From: Bacillus timonensis
GTDB lineage: Bacteria > Bacillota > Bacilli > Bacillales > Bacillaceae_L
Assembly: GCF_004799755.1 (NCBI RefSeq)
Contig: NZ_SLUB01000014.1
Location: 1-64,000, forward strand
DNA: 64,000 bases
Reading direction: 5' to 3'
A model generated the notes under the pieces. The model did no database searches. It worked only from the letters and a program-made list of their open reading frames with translations, and was not told the DNA's origin. Below, in pieces: positions 53,092 through 61,630 of this stretch; position 1 is the stretch's first letter; the number at the start of each line of letters is the position of its first letter. The position numbers and the translations under genes were made by a program.

Positions 53092-53823
53092 CTAATGCAC
53101 ACCACCAGAGCATTCGCTAATTTTGTATAGCCGGTCCATGCGGTGAATGACTATTTTGTGGTCATACATTTCAACAATTCCTTCCCGCTTCCAGCTATTT
53201 AAGAGACGATTAACGCTTTCACGAGTGGTACCGATGAAATCACCTAAATCTTTGTTTGTTAACTCGATTGTAATTAGGATTCCATCCTTGCATTTGACAC
53301 CATGTGTTGTGGTTAATTTAATTAATGTCGATGCAAGCGCACCTTGTTTGTCAAGGAATAGAAAATCGTATAATTTGTTTTGCATAATACGCTGTGTCCA
53401 GCCAATCCAGCTCATAAACTCCACTGCAAAGTTGCCGAATTGATATAATAATTTTTTCAAATCACTCATATGGATAATGCCAATTTCCGTTTGCTCTTCT
53501 ACATCAGCACGGTAATTGTAGTATAGCTTTTCAGTGAAGCCACCAAATTCTCCAATTAGACTTCCTTTTTCTTTAATCGATAATAAGAAGTCCTTTCCGC
53601 TTTCTGAGGATGCTCGAAGCTTCACTCTTCCAGAAATAATATAGTACATTTTCTCTGCTTCCTCACCATCCCAAAAAAGGTGAGTTCCAGCTGTTACTTT
53701 TCGAATACGCATAATGCTTTTTAATTTATATAAGTTTTCTTCTGATAGAAATTGATCGATGCTTTCATTAACTGACTCTATGTGAGGTATCGCGCTTTTT
53801 AATTCCTGTATCATCATTGCCAT
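53092..53823 (-). CDS. Crp/Fnr-family regulator lacking the Bacillus Fnr cysteine cluster
   Basis: The 243-residue protein has a cyclic-nucleotide-type cupin (residues 30-140, RKVTAGTHLFWDGEEAEKMY) and the HTH helix GTTRESVNRLLNSWKREG, which matches Bacillus Fnr and predicts binding to TGTGA-N6-TCACA. Bacillus Fnr ends with three clustered cysteines that bind 4Fe-4S. Here the C-terminus is only KISECSGGVH with one Cys, so an Fe-S cluster on this pattern is unlikely. ATG 53823 follows GGGGGG. It is divergent from nreA. Confidence 0.87.
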   Translation of the reverse strand: MAMMIQELKSAIPHIESVNESIDQFLSEENLYKLKSIMRIRKVTAGTHLFWDGEEAEKMYYIISGRVKLRASSESGKDFLLSIKEKGSLIGEFGGFTEKLYYNYRADVEEQTEIGIIHMSDLKKLLYQFGNFAVEFMSWIGWTQRIMQNKLYDFLFLDKQGALASTLIKLTTTHGVKCKDGILITIELTNKDLGDFIGTTRESVNRLLNSWKREGIVEMYDHKIVIHRMDRLYKISECSGGVH

Positions 53824-53915
53824 TTTTGAATCCCCCCGCCACAACTTTATACTATAATCATACGGCTAATAGTGATAACAAGGTATCGGGGGAAGTCCTG
53901 AACTTTGCCTCCAAA

Positions 53916-54029
53916 TTCCCCTATTTATTTTCCAGTGATTTTCCCTATTCATACACACTTCGTAGGAATTTCCCTTATCACAGGTCTAAATATCATCTTT
54001 TAAAGCAATAAAGTTAAGGGAATTCCCTG
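53916..54029. promoter_or_regulatory. NreC-like site and CCCTA direct repeats before nreA
   Basis: AAGGGAATTCCCTG (54016-54029) is a perfect palindrome of the GGG-N4-CCC type, like the T(A/G)GGGN4CCC(C/T)A site of staphylococcal NreC. Upstream, CCCCTATT (53918), CCCTATTC (53943) and CCCTTATC (53972) repeat a half-site at 25-29 bp spacing. They lie between the divergent Crp/Fnr gene and nreA. Confidence 0.5.
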
Positions 54030-54130
54030 AGATACAAAGACATTAAAAAGATTTACAATAGATAGGAAGACTAAATCTATTTTTCGTTGATATAAAGAAA
54101 ATCACCATCAGTAGTCGAGGAGAGATTCTC

Positions 54131-54562
54131 ATGGAAGTGATACAAGTGGAAATTGAACAAAAACTTCATGATTTGTGTATGAACACCTCAAGTGATTTCT
54201 CTGCGATTGCACATGTTGATCAAGGGAATCAGACCATCCGCTGGGAATATGCACATGGTTATACAAATAACCGCTTTAAAAACATGGTGATTCGCCCTGG
54301 CAAAGGGTTATCAGGCTCTGTTGTCCGTTTTGGTACAACCATGATTTTGGATATTGATACTCCTGATCGACAGCGTACTCGACTTCAATACCCAATCATG
54401 CTTGCTGAAAACCTAGTATCAGCTGTTGCTGTCCCTATCCAGATGAATGGCAAGGTTGGAGGAGTCCTTCTAATCGGCTCACGTAATGAAGTAAAATACT
54501 CTACTGAACATGTGGAGCACTTAAAAAAGGTAGCAGATGAAATTGCAGCAATAAAAAAATGA
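54131..54562 (+). CDS. nreA: NreA-like GAF-domain nitrate receptor
   Basis: The 143-residue protein is a single GAF domain (HVDQGNQTIRWEYAHGYTNN, RPGKGLSGSVVRFGTT, SAVAVPIQMNGKVGGVLLIG). This matches NreA, which in staphylococci binds nitrate and modulates the NreB kinase. GAGGAG precedes ATG 54131. It is unusual that nreA is 7 kb away from nreCB, next to a Crp/Fnr gene and narK2. No signal peptide, so cytoplasmic. Confidence 0.88.
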   Translation: MEVIQVEIEQKLHDLCMNTSSDFSAIAHVDQGNQTIRWEYAHGYTNNRFKNMVIRPGKGLSGSVVRFGTTMILDIDTPDRQRTRLQYPIMLAENLVSAVAVPIQMNGKVGGVLLIGSRNEVKYSTEHVEHLKKVADEIAAIKK

Positions 54563-54585
54563 ATGCCGAGATAGGATTCATTTTT
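54556..54585 (+). terminator. Terminator of nreA
   Basis: AATGAAT and ATTCATT pair around GCCGAGATAGG and are followed by TTTTTTTT. It overlaps the stop codon. Confidence 0.8.
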
Positions 54586-54649
54586 TTTACTTTATTCAGT
54601 GGGGCTCCCACTTTTATAGCAGAAAATACATAGAAAACAAAAACAATTA

Positions 54650-54947
54650 AAAATATTGGTATATACTCAGACTGAATAAAGTTAAAGCCTCCGGCGGATG
54701 CCTCGATTTTTCAAAGGAAATTTTTCAGCATTAACTGGCACTAAGCCCTCATAGAGGGCAATTGCCAGTAAAAGCCTGATTGGTTCAACTAGCAATCTGT
54801 GGGGAATGCATCCACAGATTGAAGTCTCACTGTATCTCGCAGTAAGATCAAAGACTAACAACGCCACATCCTGTGGCAACGTCTTTGTGACCCACCTCGT
54901 GTGGGCCTAAAAAAATCGGGCGCAAATACGCCAAGGCGTATTTGATT
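54650..54947. ncRNA. Highly structured intergenic element, possible ncRNA or guide-RNA relic
   Basis: About 290 bases between nreA and narK2 contain consecutive perfect hairpins: ACTGGCA/TGCCAGT (54734/54763) enclosing GCCCTC/GAGGGC (54745/54754); CAATCTGTGG/CCACAGATTG (54793/54812); ACTG/CAGT (54829/54840); AAGAC-GCCACA/TGTGGC-GTCTT (54851-54885); CCCAC/GTGGG (54891/54901); CAAATACGCC/GGCGTATTTG (54923/54935). The last can also terminate narK2. No known RNA class is recognised; strand is uncertain. Confidence 0.6.
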
Positions 54948-56453
54948 TTAGCCTTCTTTAATTCGTTTTCCGGTCATATCACTAAGCATACCGGCGTATT
55001 GTACGATATCTCCGGAGTCATTCTTAATTGCGCTGATTGTTAACCATTGTAAATAGTTTGAACCGTCTTTGCGTTTATTCCAAATTTGCCCTTGCCAGAA
55101 GCCTTCTGTTTCAATCTTCTTCCAAAGTTCCTGATAAAATTCCTTTGTTTGTTTACCAGATTTTAAGATGTTTGGCGTCTTGCCGATAATTTCCTCTTCA
55201 GAAAAACCTGTAATCGTCGTGAAAGCTGGATTTACTGAAATTATTTTTCCGTGCAAATCGGTAACCATGATTCCTTCAGCCGTATGATCGATGACCTGTT
55301 TTGCAAGCTCCATACGTCCGTTATAGTACATCCATACGACAAGGATTAAACTTGCTAAAGCCACCTCAGATAAGGCCATAAATCCAATTGCGTAATGTCC
55401 ATTTACATGGTAGAGAATTCCCAAGAGAATAGGCGGGAAAAATCCTCCTAGTCCACCGATTGCAGAAACAATACCATTCACAATTCCCGCTTGCTTTTGG
55501 AAATACATTGGCACCAATTTAAAAATAACGCCATTTCCGATTCCCGCACAGAAAGCAATCGTTAGGCATCCGACTGTGTACCAGCCGATTGATGGTGCAA
55601 ACGACAAAATCATAGCGGACACGGTATAGCATCCAAACACAAACATTAATAGTTTTAGAGAATGGAATCGGTCGGCTAGCCAACCACCGATTGGTCGCAT
55701 GATCGTCGCAAGCACGATAAAACCTGCTGTTCTAAGACCCGCATCGATTTTATCTAAACTGAAATTTTCCACTAAAAAGTTGGGTAAATACACGGTAAAA
55801 GCCACGAAAGACCCGAATGTAAGAAAATAGAATAAGCTTAACAGCCATAGTTTTTCATTTTTATAGACACCCTTGATTTGTTCCATCAATGGAGTTTGAA
55901 CCTTTACTTCCTTTTTATCTCCTAATAAAAAGTTTGCCAAAATAAAGATTGCTAGAACAATTAAATAAAGTTGAACGGTTAATGACCAACCAATTTTAGT
56001 CGCTATTACAGGTGCTGCAAACGTGGAAATCGCAGTTCCAAGGTTCCCTGCACCATAGATTCCGTTAACAAAACCGTGTTTTTCCTTCGGATAATACTTT
56101 GGTAGTGATGTTACACCTACGGAGAACACCGCTCCCCCGATCCCAAGGAAGAGCCCCCCGATTAATAGGTCCGTTACCGAATTCGCTATACTAATATAGT
56201 AAACCGGAAACAATAATAAAACAAAACTAAGTAGAAATATCTTCCTTGCACCAAATTGATTCGCGTAGTATCCAAGTGGAATTCGCAGAATCGAACCAAG
56301 GATTACTGGAATTGCAGTTACCAAGGCTAATTGGTTCGCTGGGATTGCAATATCCTCTTTCATAAACGGTAAAAGGGATGAAATTAGCACCCAGACCATA
56401 AAACCAACGATCAGGTTTAAAGTTTGTAAGGGAAGTTGAATTTTTTTAACCAC
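54948..56453 (-). CDS. narK: Second NarK-type transporter with C-terminal PAS domain
   Basis: The 501-residue protein has the NarK core of 12 helices (GFVNGIYGAGNLGTA, AGIVNGIVSAIGGLGGFFPP) and a C-terminal PAS domain (GIMVTDLHGKIISVNPAF, GFSEEEIIGKTPNILKSG). It is clearly paralogous to the transporter at 41 kb, with the same two-part layout. GTG 56453 follows AGGAAGTG by six bases and overlaps the upstream gene. It lies at the 3' end of the molybdoenzyme cluster and is likely part of its transcript. Confidence 0.92.
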   Translation of the reverse strand: MVKKIQLPLQTLNLIVGFMVWVLISSLLPFMKEDIAIPANQLALVTAIPVILGSILRIPLGYYANQFGARKIFLLSFVLLLFPVYYISIANSVTDLLIGGLFLGIGGAVFSVGVTSLPKYYPKEKHGFVNGIYGAGNLGTAISTFAAPVIATKIGWSLTVQLYLIVLAIFILANFLLGDKKEVKVQTPLMEQIKGVYKNEKLWLLSLFYFLTFGSFVAFTVYLPNFLVENFSLDKIDAGLRTAGFIVLATIMRPIGGWLADRFHSLKLLMFVFGCYTVSAMILSFAPSIGWYTVGCLTIAFCAGIGNGVIFKLVPMYFQKQAGIVNGIVSAIGGLGGFFPPILLGILYHVNGHYAIGFMALSEVALASLILVVWMYYNGRMELAKQVIDHTAEGIMVTDLHGKIISVNPAFTTITGFSEEEIIGKTPNILKSGKQTKEFYQELWKKIETEGFWQGQIWNKRKDGSNYLQWLTISAIKNDSGDIVQYAGMLSDMTGKRIKEG

Positions 56454-56733
56454 TATGATCACTTCCTTTTTTTACGACATAGGTTAATCCCGCTTGCTGA
56501 TCAAAGGCTGACCATACGTCATCGCTTATGGCTACCTCAGCTGTTAACGGCACAGCAAAAAACTGAAGTCGGTCAAAGTAAATTCGAAGATGGGTTCCAT
56601 CAGGGCAAAGCTCCGTTTTGACGATTTCCTTTTTCACAAACGGGGCTTTGTCATCCCCGTCTTCATCCAAAATGGAGACTTCCATTTCTTCCGAAATAAA
56701 TGTTTCTAAATATTTGATTTCAGTTAACTCCAC
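56446..56733 (-). CDS. Hypothetical protein of the molybdoenzyme cluster
   Basis: The 95-residue soluble protein (ELTEIKYLETFISEEMEVSI, CPDGTHLRIYFDRLQFFAVP) has no recognised domain. The start is GTG 56733 after AAAGGGTG, giving a product that overlaps narK2 and its upstream neighbour by a few bases each. Its position suggests an accessory, chaperone or cofactor role, which I cannot confirm. Confidence 0.7.
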   Translation of the reverse strand: MELTEIKYLETFISEEMEVSILDEDGDDKAPFVKKEIVKTELCPDGTHLRIYFDRLQFFAVPLTAEVAISDDVWSAFDQQAGLTYVVKKGSDHSG

Positions 56734-57034
56734 AGCTGCTGCACCCTTTCTTTGCAGGATAGATAAACATTTTATAGCCTTGAAGATAAGAAGACCAAAA
56801 GGCTTCCTCGGCATGCGTTTCGATGTACTCGGTCGCTTCCTCCTCTGATTGCCATCTGCTCATGCCCTTTACCTCAGCAATCACAATCTCAATGCCCTCT
56901 TCCGTCTTTTCTTCCAAATACCAATTCAACCGTATACCTTTAAAAAGATTTGTTAAAAGTTCATTGATTTCATCTGTAAAATTTCCGGTTGCCTCTCTAA
57001 TAAAACAAAAATCAAGATAGGTTTCGCTGTTCAT
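56720..57034 (-). CDS. Hypothetical protein with C-terminal CxxC
   Basis: The 104-residue acidic protein (NSETYLDFCFIREATGNFTD, SRWQSEEEATEYIETHAEEA) ends with KKGCSSCGVN, a CxxC that may bind metal or be a redox dithiol. It overlaps the next gene by 14 bases and follows the small membrane protein by five. ATG 57034 after AAAGGCG is preferred to GTG 57043. Family not recognised; a role in enzyme assembly is only suggested by location. Confidence 0.7.
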   Translation of the reverse strand: MNSETYLDFCFIREATGNFTDEINELLTNLFKGIRLNWYLEEKTEEGIEIVIAEVKGMSRWQSEEEATEYIETHAEEAFWSSYLQGYKMFIYPAKKGCSSCGVN

Positions 57035-57039
57035 GTTTG

Positions 57040-57225
57040 TCACGCCTTTTTCAACTTTTTATAGACAACCCATGCGACCGGAAACAACATGATGTTTAGG
57101 CCGCAAAAGATGAGCGTATTTACATAGTTTTCGTAAAAATATTGGTGAACCATTTTTTGTGTAAAAATGATATTCAAAAACAAGATGACAGATAGGATAA
57201 GGACGCCTAGGTAACTACGCTTCAT
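57040..57225 (-). CDS. Small two-helix membrane protein of the cluster
   Basis: The 61-residue protein has two hydrophobic helices (about residues 4-22 and 37-55: LGVLILSVILFLNIIF and LIFCGLNIMLFPVAWVVY). It overlaps the Rieske gene by 11 bases, so it is translationally coupled to it. It may be a small subunit or insertion aid for the membrane complex. No family is recognised. Confidence 0.75.
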   Translation of the reverse strand: MKRSYLGVLILSVILFLNIIFTQKMVHQYFYENYVNTLIFCGLNIMLFPVAWVVYKKLKKA

Positions 57226-57742
57226 AACGTTTCACCTTCACTGCATAGACTGCACCATTCTCTACCTTCACTTGAATTTCCGGTAATGGACGTCGCGGGG
57301 GACCTGCAGTTGGTGCGCCAGTTTCTACATCAAAAAATCCATGGTGACAAGGACAAACCATTTGCCCTTCGTCCTTCACCCAAAATACCGGGCAGCGAAG
57401 ATGGGTGCAGGCATTTTGATAAGCTACATATTTAGTATCAGAAAGCCTTATTAGAATCGCATCATCATGGTCACCAGGGAAGGTAAAATTTGTTGAATCC
57501 CCAACTGCCAATTTGTTCACATCAATAATTTTTTTATGGGTGTATTCTTTATCACTAAGTCCCATTAATTCCTTTGCAGCCACAGCCCCCCATGGCAAAG
57601 ACGAAATCGCAAACACGCCAGCAGCGCCAACCAATGTCTTCATAAAGCCACGGCGGTCAAGGCTTCGTTCATTATTGCGGTTAATATTATGTGTGTAATT
57701 ATCCTCATTAAAAGGGATCTTATTATTTTTGTCAGACGGCAT
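57215..57742 (-). CDS. Tat-exported Rieske 2Fe-2S protein
   Basis: The 175-residue protein begins with a charged leader and a twin-arginine signal (LDRRGFMKTLVGAAGVFAIS), which predicts export of a folded protein. The Rieske ligands are in CTHLRCPVFW and CPCHHGFFD. Start ATG 57742 is eight bases after AAGGAG. In bc1/b6f-type complexes such proteins accept electrons from quinol. Here no cytochrome bc gene is near; it sits between the iron-sulfur and small genes of a molybdoenzyme cluster. Confidence 0.9.
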   Translation of the reverse strand: MPSDKNNKIPFNEDNYTHNINRNNERSLDRRGFMKTLVGAAGVFAISSLPWGAVAAKELMGLSDKEYTHKKIIDVNKLAVGDSTNFTFPGDHDDAILIRLSDTKYVAYQNACTHLRCPVFWVKDEGQMVCPCHHGFFDVETGAPTAGPPRRPLPEIQVKVENGAVYAVKVKRYEA

Positions 57743-57767
57743 TCCCATCACTCCTTAGCCGATGTAT

Positions 57768-58325
57768 CTAAAATAACTTCTCAATGCCCTGTAAAATACC
57801 AGGTAAGCTAATCTTTACGTTTGTTTCTCCTTCAAGCGGCATGCTTGTAACCCATTTTCCATTGTCGAGGTTATGTTTCTGTTTTTTCGCTTCAATTTCT
57901 TCATCTGTCAACCATTGAATCGTGTTTGATGGACAAACACTTGCACACATTGGTGGAATCCCATCTTTTGAACGATCAATACAAAGGTCGCATTTGTACA
58001 TTAGGTTTTGCTCTTCATCGAATTTTGGAATTCCATATGGACAAGCAATTGTACAGTTTTGGCAGCCAATGCATTTTTCAACAAGCGCGGATAGTACCGC
58101 ACCTGATTCATGGATTTGAATGGCTTGTGCTGGACAGCTTCTTGCACATGCTGGGTTTACACAATGAAGGCACATAAGAGGCATGGTTTGCCTATTCACA
58201 AGTGGGTTAACGTCATACACATAGTTTCTGTTACGTTGTTCATGCCCTCCACATTGTGTACAAGCCGCAAGACAAGAGCGGCACCCGATACAGTTTTCAA
58301 GTTCTAAGTAAAGCCTCTTTTGCAT
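57768..58325 (-). CDS. Four-cluster ferredoxin subunit (DmsB/NrfC-like)
   Basis: The 185-residue protein has four Cys groups for 4Fe-4S clusters: CIGCRSCLAAC, CLHCVNPACARSCP, CIGCQNCTIACPYG and CDLCIDRSKDG-CASVCP. This is the electron-transfer subunit of CISM-type molybdoenzymes. It directly follows the catalytic subunit gene (stop and start abut) and precedes the Rieske gene. No Tat signal, so it is expected on the cytoplasmic side. Confidence 0.92.
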   Translation of the reverse strand: MQKRLYLELENCIGCRSCLAACTQCGGHEQRNRNYVYDVNPLVNRQTMPLMCLHCVNPACARSCPAQAIQIHESGAVLSALVEKCIGCQNCTIACPYGIPKFDEEQNLMYKCDLCIDRSKDGIPPMCASVCPSNTIQWLTDEEIEAKKQKHNLDNGKWVTSMPLEGETNVKISLPGILQGIEKLF

Positions 58326-60494
58326 TTACTGCACCTTCTTTACAACTAGTTTTTCAATCTGAGCAGCACATGCCTTGAATTCTGGCATTCTTGAGATTGG
58401 ATCGAGTGCTGCAATTGTCAGTAGATTAATAGATTCCTCGTGACCGAAATGATATGGAACAAACACGGTATCTTTTCGGATGGCTTCTGTGATTTTCACT
58501 TTATAAATACTTTCGCCCCTTCTTGTAAATAGGCGAACTCGTTCTTCATGCTGAATATCATATTTTGCTGCTGTTTCTGGATGAACCTCCACATATGGTT
58601 CCGGACACATATCGTGCAGGAATGGAATCCTTCTTGTTTGGTTACCAGATAAATAGTGGTACACCACACGTCCTGTTGTTAGGCGAAGCGGATATGTTTC
58701 ATCCGGTTCTTCAGCCGGCGGACGGTATGGCAATGCACAAATCTTAGCCTTTCCATCTGGATGATAGAACTTTTTATCGAGGAACATATGCGGTGTTCCC
58801 TTATCTTCTTCATCTCGGCAAGGCCAGAATACCCCGTCTTGCTTATCGATTTTATCCCATGTTGCCCCGTAGTAATCGGCATATCCACCCTTACTTGCAA
58901 GGCGAAATTCATCAGCAACATCTCTAGCTGTTTTTAAGTGTGAAAAATATTTTCCTCTTCCAAGACGCTCGGCAAGCTCAACCTGCATTTGCCAGTCAGG
59001 CTTTGATTCACCAATTGGTTCTTGAGCTTTATTAATTTTGATGATTCGCCCTTCAATATTTGTAACCGTTCCTTCATCTTCGGACCATGTCACAGACGGA
59101 AGTACGACATCTGCAAACTCTGCTGACTCTGATAGGTAAAAGTCTGCACATACCATAAAGTCTAGTGTTTTAAGAGCTTTTCTCACGAAGTTCAAGTTTG
59201 GTGCAGAGACTGCCGGATTTGAGCAAAGAAGATATAATCCACGAATCGTTTTTTGCTCCATTAGCTCAAACATTTCATAGGCAGAAACACCTGGTTGTGG
59301 CATTTCTTCCGGTGTGATTCCCCAAACTTGGCAAACTTCCTTCACGTGTTGTGGGTTTGTCAGTTTGCGGTAACCCGGTAATAGGTCTGATTTTTGACCA
59401 TGCTCACGTCCACCTTGCCCATTTCCTTGACCTGTGAATGTCGCAACACCCGATTTTGGTCTACCAATTTTACCTGTGACTAGCGCCATATTTGTATAGC
59501 CCGAAACATTATCCACACCTTTATGCTGCTGCTCAATTCCTCGAGCAAACATAACGACAGCGTTTGGTGCTTTTCCGTATATTTCTGCGGCACGGATGAT
59601 TTTTTCAGGTGCCACTCCTGTGAGTTGGCTCGTATATTCAGGTGTGAATTCCTTCACAAGTTCCTTCGTCTCTTCAAAGCCATTCGTGTGATTGGCGATA
59701 AATTCTTCATCTGTATATCCATTTTTAATGAGTAAATGTAAAATTCCGTTCGCTAATGCTAAGTCAGTTCCTGGTTTTAAATCAAGATGGACATCCGCTC
59801 TTCTTGCGATAGGTGTTTCACGCGGGTCCACAACAATGATGTATCCGCCTCGTTCTTGTACGTTCCAAATACGGAACATGGAAGTTGGATGGCATTCTGC
59901 TGTGTTACTTCCGGCAATAAATAAACAATCGGTTTCATGAATATCAGTCCATGGAAGTGTTGATCCACGGTCAACCCCGAAGGAACGAAGGAATCCGCCT
60001 GCTGCACTCGACATACAAAAACGTCCGTTGTAGTCGATATAGCGAGTGCCTAGTGCTACCCGAGCAAACTTACCAGTCAAATAACACTTTTCGTTCGTCA
60101 TGGACACGCCACTGAAAACAGATAATGAATCCTTCCCATAATCCTCTTGAAGCTTCGTGAAGTTTTTTACGATTAACTCGTATGCCTCTTCCCAGCTTGC
60201 TTCGCGAAAGCCTTTTGTAGTTCCTTTTAGTGATGCATCATCACGAATGAGTGGCTTTAAGATCCGGTCCTTATGATTTGTTTGTTGGTATGCGGTAACT
60301 CCTTTCGGACACATTTTTCCGACGGTTACTGGCCAGTCATAACGCGGCTCAACTCCAACAATTTTATTTGTCGTGGTATTTACTCTCAGGTTCATTCCGC
60401 ACTGCATGCCACAATAGCTACAATGTGTTTTTATTAATTTTTCATTTGGATGAATGACATTATCAATTTCTTTAAAAAATTTATCCCTTTGCAT
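58326..60494 (-). CDS. Molybdopterin oxidoreductase catalytic subunit (nitrate reductase-like)
   Basis: The 722-residue protein has a 4Fe-4S site (C25, C28, C32 and C62 in HCSYCGMQCGM and CPKG) and a probable molybdenum ligand Cys160 in NGRFCMSSA, as in Nap/Nas-type nitrate reductases and formate dehydrogenases (which use SeCys or Cys) and unlike Asp in NarG. No Tat signal is seen, so it works in the cytoplasm. Neighbours are NarK2, a Rieske protein and a membrane cytochrome b. Nitrate reduction is the best guess. Confidence 0.88.
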   Translation of the reverse strand: MQRDKFFKEIDNVIHPNEKLIKTHCSYCGMQCGMNLRVNTTTNKIVGVEPRYDWPVTVGKMCPKGVTAYQQTNHKDRILKPLIRDDASLKGTTKGFREASWEEAYELIVKNFTKLQEDYGKDSLSVFSGVSMTNEKCYLTGKFARVALGTRYIDYNGRFCMSSAAGGFLRSFGVDRGSTLPWTDIHETDCLFIAGSNTAECHPTSMFRIWNVQERGGYIIVVDPRETPIARRADVHLDLKPGTDLALANGILHLLIKNGYTDEEFIANHTNGFEETKELVKEFTPEYTSQLTGVAPEKIIRAAEIYGKAPNAVVMFARGIEQQHKGVDNVSGYTNMALVTGKIGRPKSGVATFTGQGNGQGGREHGQKSDLLPGYRKLTNPQHVKEVCQVWGITPEEMPQPGVSAYEMFELMEQKTIRGLYLLCSNPAVSAPNLNFVRKALKTLDFMVCADFYLSESAEFADVVLPSVTWSEDEGTVTNIEGRIIKINKAQEPIGESKPDWQMQVELAERLGRGKYFSHLKTARDVADEFRLASKGGYADYYGATWDKIDKQDGVFWPCRDEEDKGTPHMFLDKKFYHPDGKAKICALPYRPPAEEPDETYPLRLTTGRVVYHYLSGNQTRRIPFLHDMCPEPYVEVHPETAAKYDIQHEERVRLFTRRGESIYKVKITEAIRKDTVFVPYHFGHEESINLLTIAALDPISRMPEFKACAAQIEKLVVKKVQ

Positions 60495-61566
60495 TCTGAT
60501 TTGCCTCCTTGACTTTTACCTCGTGGGTCGGGAAGCCGGAAAATTGTGCAATCCGGTATTTTCTACGACATGGAAGGCACATTTCAGCTAAATGATGACC
60601 TTCTATTGTTTTAAAATGAATATCGTTCACATCAAGTACATGGATGACATCTTGTGATTGTTCAACTGAAACAAAGCCCGCTCCACAAACTTTACATTGC
60701 TTCGCTTCTTTTTCGGTATAATGCTCACGATAGTTTCTCGCCAAAACACTCATTGGGCGGAAAGGAATATGAGCAAGTTTTCCAAATGGTAAGTAGATCA
60801 ACGTCATAATAACCGACCATTGGTGAATCATGGACATCACAGGCTGACCTGCGCCATGTAAGAAAATGTTCATGAAGGTTAAAAGTAAGCCGGTAATACT
60901 TACGAACAAAAGCATATAAAGTGGCATCAAATCATAAATGAATTTTTGTTCCGCTTTTGCTTGAAAGTTTTTCACGCGGCGGTATAGCGCCATGCAGACT
61001 CCCGAGATTACCATAACTGCTGTAATATTTAGCGCATTATAGGAAAGGTTCGCGATGATACCATCTGCACGTACCGTCATGATTTGCATCCCCAACGCGA
61101 TAATGTTGTAGTAGCCGTTTTCATCCATCGTGAAGTACATCCAACCGAAGACAAGCGGAAAAGTAACCAAACAAGAAAGGATACAGCCCCAACCAATTAA
61201 AACGTGCTGCGTCCATCGGTAAATTCCCCTATTCCAGATGAAATTGTATGTACCTAAATGCTCAACTGATGTTTTTGGAGTAGATTTTCGAAAGATTAGT
61301 TTTATGCCCTTTTTAATGATGATCTTGGTTGGTGGTCTTTCTCCCCACGCAATGAAGCGATAAAAGAAGCCTCCTATAAAAACAATCGTTCCAACCATAT
61401 AGCCATAAAGGTTTAAATCAACATGTGTAAACATCCTTGTTCCGATAAATGTTAAAATGGCCAGCCCTAGAACAGATAAAAACATGGACTTGGCAAACTT
61501 TGAAGCAAATGCATTGTTATAAGCCGGTGACTGCTTCTTTTGCACGGCAGCAGCTTTTGCCTGCAT
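60481..61566 (-). CDS. Membrane cytochrome b-like subunit with zinc-ribbon tail
   Basis: The 361-residue protein has about eight hydrophobic helices and His residues that could bind heme (WTQHVLIGWG, MSMIHQWSVIMT, FGKLAHIPFRP). The C-terminal 85 residues are soluble with CKVC and CLPC, a likely zinc ribbon. It overlaps the catalytic subunit gene by 14 bases and heads the operon. It probably links the molybdoenzyme to the quinone pool. It is divergent from nreCB. Confidence 0.82.
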   Translation of the reverse strand: MQAKAAAVQKKQSPAYNNAFASKFAKSMFLSVLGLAILTFIGTRMFTHVDLNLYGYMVGTIVFIGGFFYRFIAWGERPPTKIIIKKGIKLIFRKSTPKTSVEHLGTYNFIWNRGIYRWTQHVLIGWGCILSCLVTFPLVFGWMYFTMDENGYYNIIALGMQIMTVRADGIIANLSYNALNITAVMVISGVCMALYRRVKNFQAKAEQKFIYDLMPLYMLLFVSITGLLLTFMNIFLHGAGQPVMSMIHQWSVIMTLIYLPFGKLAHIPFRPMSVLARNYREHYTEKEAKQCKVCGAGFVSVEQSQDVIHVLDVNDIHFKTIEGHHLAEMCLPCRRKYRIAQFSGFPTHEVKVKEANQNAKG

Positions 61567-61630
61567 ACGAACTCCTCCTCAATCGATTAACTTATACTCA
61601 TTGTAGAAGAACTGTGATTTAAAACATATC

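Noticed and set aside
54682-54879. 65-residue minus-strand frame in the multi-hairpin region
   Set aside because: No ribosome site and the sequence is dominated by inverted repeats; a structural RNA or relic explains it better.
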